Part shown: positions 5,077 to 6,770 of the stretch, piece after piece
How the letters are laid out: every line of letters starts with the position of its first letter
How positions within the stretch are numbered: position 1 is the first letter of the stretch
Source of the DNA: an uncultured Lachnospiraceae bacterium
GTDB taxonomy: Bacteria; Bacillota; Clostridia; Lachnospirales; Lachnospiraceae
Assembly: GCA_902783295.1 (NCBI GenBank)
Contig: CACZQT010000035.1
Span: forward strand, 1 to 6,770
Length of the DNA: 6,770 nt
Reading direction: 5' to 3'
Notes under the pieces: model-generated
What the model was told of the DNA's origin: nothing
The model's database searches: none
Seen by the model: only the letters and a program-made list of their open reading frames with translations
Translations under genes and position numbers: made by a program

Positions 5077-6660
5077 TCAGATATCCAGCATATCGCTGAA
5101 GGCTTTCAGCGCACCGTCTGTATCATGCGCAAGCACTTTCTTAGCAAGTACCTTGCCGAGCTGTACGCCTTCCTGGTCGAAACTGTTCAGGTTCCAGGCA
5201 AAGCCCTGGAACATAATCTTGTTCTCAAAGTGAGACAGCAGCGCGCCGAGGGATTCCGGTGTCAGCTGATCGCCGACGATAATGCTGGAAGGACGTCCGC
5301 CTTCAAAGTACTTGTTGCGGTTCTCGTCTTCCTTCCCACAGGCGAAAGCGATGATCTGGGCGGCCACATTCGCGCCGAGCTTCTGCTGGCTGGTGCTGCC
5401 CTGAATAACCACATCCAGTCCGAACTGGCTCTTCCGGAAGCCTACGAACTGAAGAGGGATAATATCCGTTCCCTGGTGCAGCAGCTGGTAGAAGGAATGC
5501 TGCCCGTTGGTACCGGGTTCGCCGAAAATAACGGGACCGGTCGGATAGTTTACCGGCTCGCCGTAACGGTTTACGGATTTCCCGTTGGATTCCATATCCG
5601 CCTGCTGCAGATGTGCCGGGAAGCGGGACAGTGCCTGGGAATAAGGCAGCACAGCCGTGCTCGGATACCCGAGAACGTTTCTCTCGTATACACCGATCAG
5701 GGCATCCAGCATAGGCGCATTCTTCCGGAGATCTTTTCCGGCCGCCAGCTTGTCCATGGCCGCCGCGCCGTCCAGGAAACGGGCAAAAACTTCCGGCCCG
5801 AAAGCCAGGGAAAGTACCGCGCCGCCTACCGCGGAAGTGGAAGAATAACGTCCGCCGATGTAGTCGTCCATAAAGAAGGCATCCAGATAATCACTGTTCC
5901 CTGCCAGCGGGGAAGTCTCGCTGGTTACCGCGATCATATGCTTCGCGGGATCCAGGCCTGCTTTCTTCAGGGCGTCTTTCACAAAGGATTCGTTCGTCAG
6001 GGTTTCCAGCGTGGTGCCGGATTTGGAAACCAGGATGAAGATGGCATGAGCTGCGTCCACCGTATCCAGGACGCCTGCTGCATCATCCGGATCCACATTG
6101 CTGATGAACTTCGCCTGCATCTTCATGGCGCCGTTGGCCTTGGCCCAGTTCTCCAGAGCCAGGTACATGGCGCGGGGGCCCAGGTCGCTGCCGCCGATAC
6201 CGATCTGCACAACCGTTGTAAATTTCTCACCGGCTGCATTGGTGATCTCTCCGCGGTGAACTTTGCCCGCAAACTCCGCGATCCGCTCCTGCTGGCGCAC
6301 ATAGAACTCTCTCTTGTTCACGCCGTCCGCCATAACGTCCTCACCCAGCTGCCCGCGGGTCAGGTGGTGCAGTACCAGCCGCTTCTCCCCGGTATTGATC
6401 ATGGCGCCATTATATAGTTCCGCGAACTTTTCCGCCAGTCCGGCTTCTTCCGCCAGCTTTTCCAGGGCTTCCAGGACAGCTTCGTCCACCTGCTTTGCCG
6501 CGTATACATATTTGAGTCCGCAGGCCATAGGCACACAGTACTCCGCTACGCGTTTCCCGCCTTTTTCGCCCGCCAGAGCTTCCTTCAGATCTATCGGTTT
6601 TTTCATCTCCGCCAGTGCCTGATAAGCTGCCAGCGTATCCAGATTCTGCCAGTTTGCCAT
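5077..6660 (-). CDS. pgi: Glucose-6-phosphate isomerase
   Basis: Cytoplasmic enzyme interconverting glucose 6-phosphate and fructose 6-phosphate in glycolysis and gluconeogenesis; usually a dimer. It is 527 residues from the ATG at 6660, in the size range of the longer bacterial forms (about 545-550 in E. coli; many Bacillota have about 450). The two SIS domains are visible: GIGGSDLGPRA (154-164) and SKSGTTLET (212-220) bind phosphate. IGGRYSSTSAVG (268-279) is the first family signature, with Arg271. MESNGKS carries the probable catalytic base Glu357, GTNGQHSF has His388, and FDQEGVQLGK carries Lys503. The second signature normally reads VE-x-x-K; here the Glu is Gln500. All catalytic residues appear present. 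An in-frame ATG at 6744 is rejected because it lies upstream of the predicted start point, and the chosen start has AGGAGGAG 6 nt ahead. It has its own promoter and terminator and so is probably monocistronic. Confidence 0.98.
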   Translation of the reverse strand: MANWQNLDTLAAYQALAEMKKPIDLKEALAGEKGGKRVAEYCVPMACGLKYVYAAKQVDEAVLEALEKLAEEAGLAEKFAELYNGAMINTGEKRLVLHHLTRGQLGEDVMADGVNKREFYVRQQERIAEFAGKVHRGEITNAAGEKFTTVVQIGIGGSDLGPRAMYLALENWAKANGAMKMQAKFISNVDPDDAAGVLDTVDAAHAIFILVSKSGTTLETLTNESFVKDALKKAGLDPAKHMIAVTSETSPLAGNSDYLDAFFMDDYIGGRYSSTSAVGGAVLSLAFGPEVFARFLDGAAAMDKLAAGKDLRKNAPMLDALIGVYERNVLGYPSTAVLPYSQALSRFPAHLQQADMESNGKSVNRYGEPVNYPTGPVIFGEPGTNGQHSFYQLLHQGTDIIPLQFVGFRKSQFGLDVVIQGSTSQQKLGANVAAQIIAFACGKEDENRNKYFEGGRPSSIIVGDQLTPESLGALLSHFENKIMFQGFAWNLNSFDQEGVQLGKVLAKKVLAHDTDGALKAFSDMLDI

Positions 6661-6666
6661 GATCGT

Positions 6667-6674
6667 CTCCTCCT
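6667..6674 (-). promoter_or_regulatory. Ribosome binding site of pgi
   Basis: AGGAGGAG on the minus strand, 6 nt before the ATG at 6660, is a near-perfect Shine-Dalgarno sequence and fixes the start. Confidence 0.88.
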
Positions 6675-6678
6675 GCTT

Positions 6679-6707
6679 AAGAGCCGCGGGCCGTTCCCCT
6701 GGCTCTT
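6679..6707 (-). promoter_or_regulatory. Hairpin in the pgi leader
   Basis: AAGAGCC (6707-6701 on the minus strand) pairs perfectly with GGCTCTT (6685-6679) around a 15-nt G/C-rich loop in which GGG and CCC could also pair. It ends 4 nt before the Shine-Dalgarno sequence and so might modulate ribosome access or protect the 5' end. On the plus strand the same stem is followed by TTTTT and would read as a terminator, but no plus-strand gene precedes it in the window. Confidence 0.5.
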
Positions 6708-6724
6708 TTTGTTCTGTTAAGATC

Positions 6725-6753
6725 ATTATAGGTGATAAAAACATAAATTACAA
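6725..6753 (-). promoter_or_regulatory. Sigma-A promoter of pgi
   Basis: On the minus strand TTGTAA (6753-6748), 17 nt, then a perfect TATAAT (6730-6725). The spacer is A/T-rich. The start point would be near 6718, giving a leader of about 58 nt that contains the hairpin and the ribosome site. Confidence 0.82.
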
Positions 6754-6770
6754 GATACTTGGATCAGTAC

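Noticed and set aside
5125..6417. Long plus-strand open frame (430 codons) opposite pgi
   Set aside because: Shadow of the intact glucose-6-phosphate isomerase gene; no recognisable protein features.
6661..6744. Upstream ATG starts that would extend PGI by up to 28 residues
   Set aside because: The first two ATGs (6744 and 6726) lie upstream of the predicted start of transcription, the extension has no family similarity, and the start at 6660 has a near-perfect ribosome site.

Overview
The window looks like a stretch of a Clostridia-type (Bacillota, Lachnospiraceae-like) chromosome of moderate-to-high GC. This rests on strong AGGAGG-type ribosome sites, a CIRCE operator, near-consensus sigma-A promoters, and a secreted protein that combines a CHAP-like domain, CxxC repeats, a fibronectin III domain and a Big_2-like domain, a mix common in gut and rumen Clostridia. 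The family-level placement is an inference. All three genes lie on the minus strand. I see no convincing gene on the plus strand and no RNA gene, CRISPR array or insertion sequence.

From right to left, which is the direction of transcription: (1) pgi (6660-5077), glucose-6-phosphate isomerase, has its own promoter (TTGTAA-17-TATAAT), a hairpin in the leader and an intrinsic terminator at about 4999-5030. (2) A G-rich intergenic stretch (about 4902-4998) holds a REP-like hairpin. (3) lon (4816-2531), the ATP-dependent protease, is transcribed from TTGACA-17-TAAGAT. A CIRCE operator begins at the predicted start point, and a third CIRCE-like arm lies over the -10 at the same 9-bp spacing. An intrinsic terminator follows at 2461-2496. 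(4) The 335-bp gap between lon and the next gene is unusually structured, with a 20-bp perfect palindrome, a GC-rich core and a 15-bp palindrome that supplies the -35 box of the next gene. (5) A secreted CHAP-domain protein (2196 to the left edge, incomplete) carries a signal peptide, a Cys/His hydrolase domain, four CxxC repeats of 40 residues, an FN3 domain and the start of a Big_2-like domain.

Each gene appears to be its own transcription unit: pgi is glycolytic housekeeping, lon is a heat-shock protease probably repressed by HrcA, and the CHAP protein is an exported cell-wall or surface protein. I see no operon or defence-type system. The most interesting signals are the three-armed CIRCE array at lon, the palindrome cluster that may have provided a promoter, and the graded loss of putative metal ligands in the CxxC repeats.
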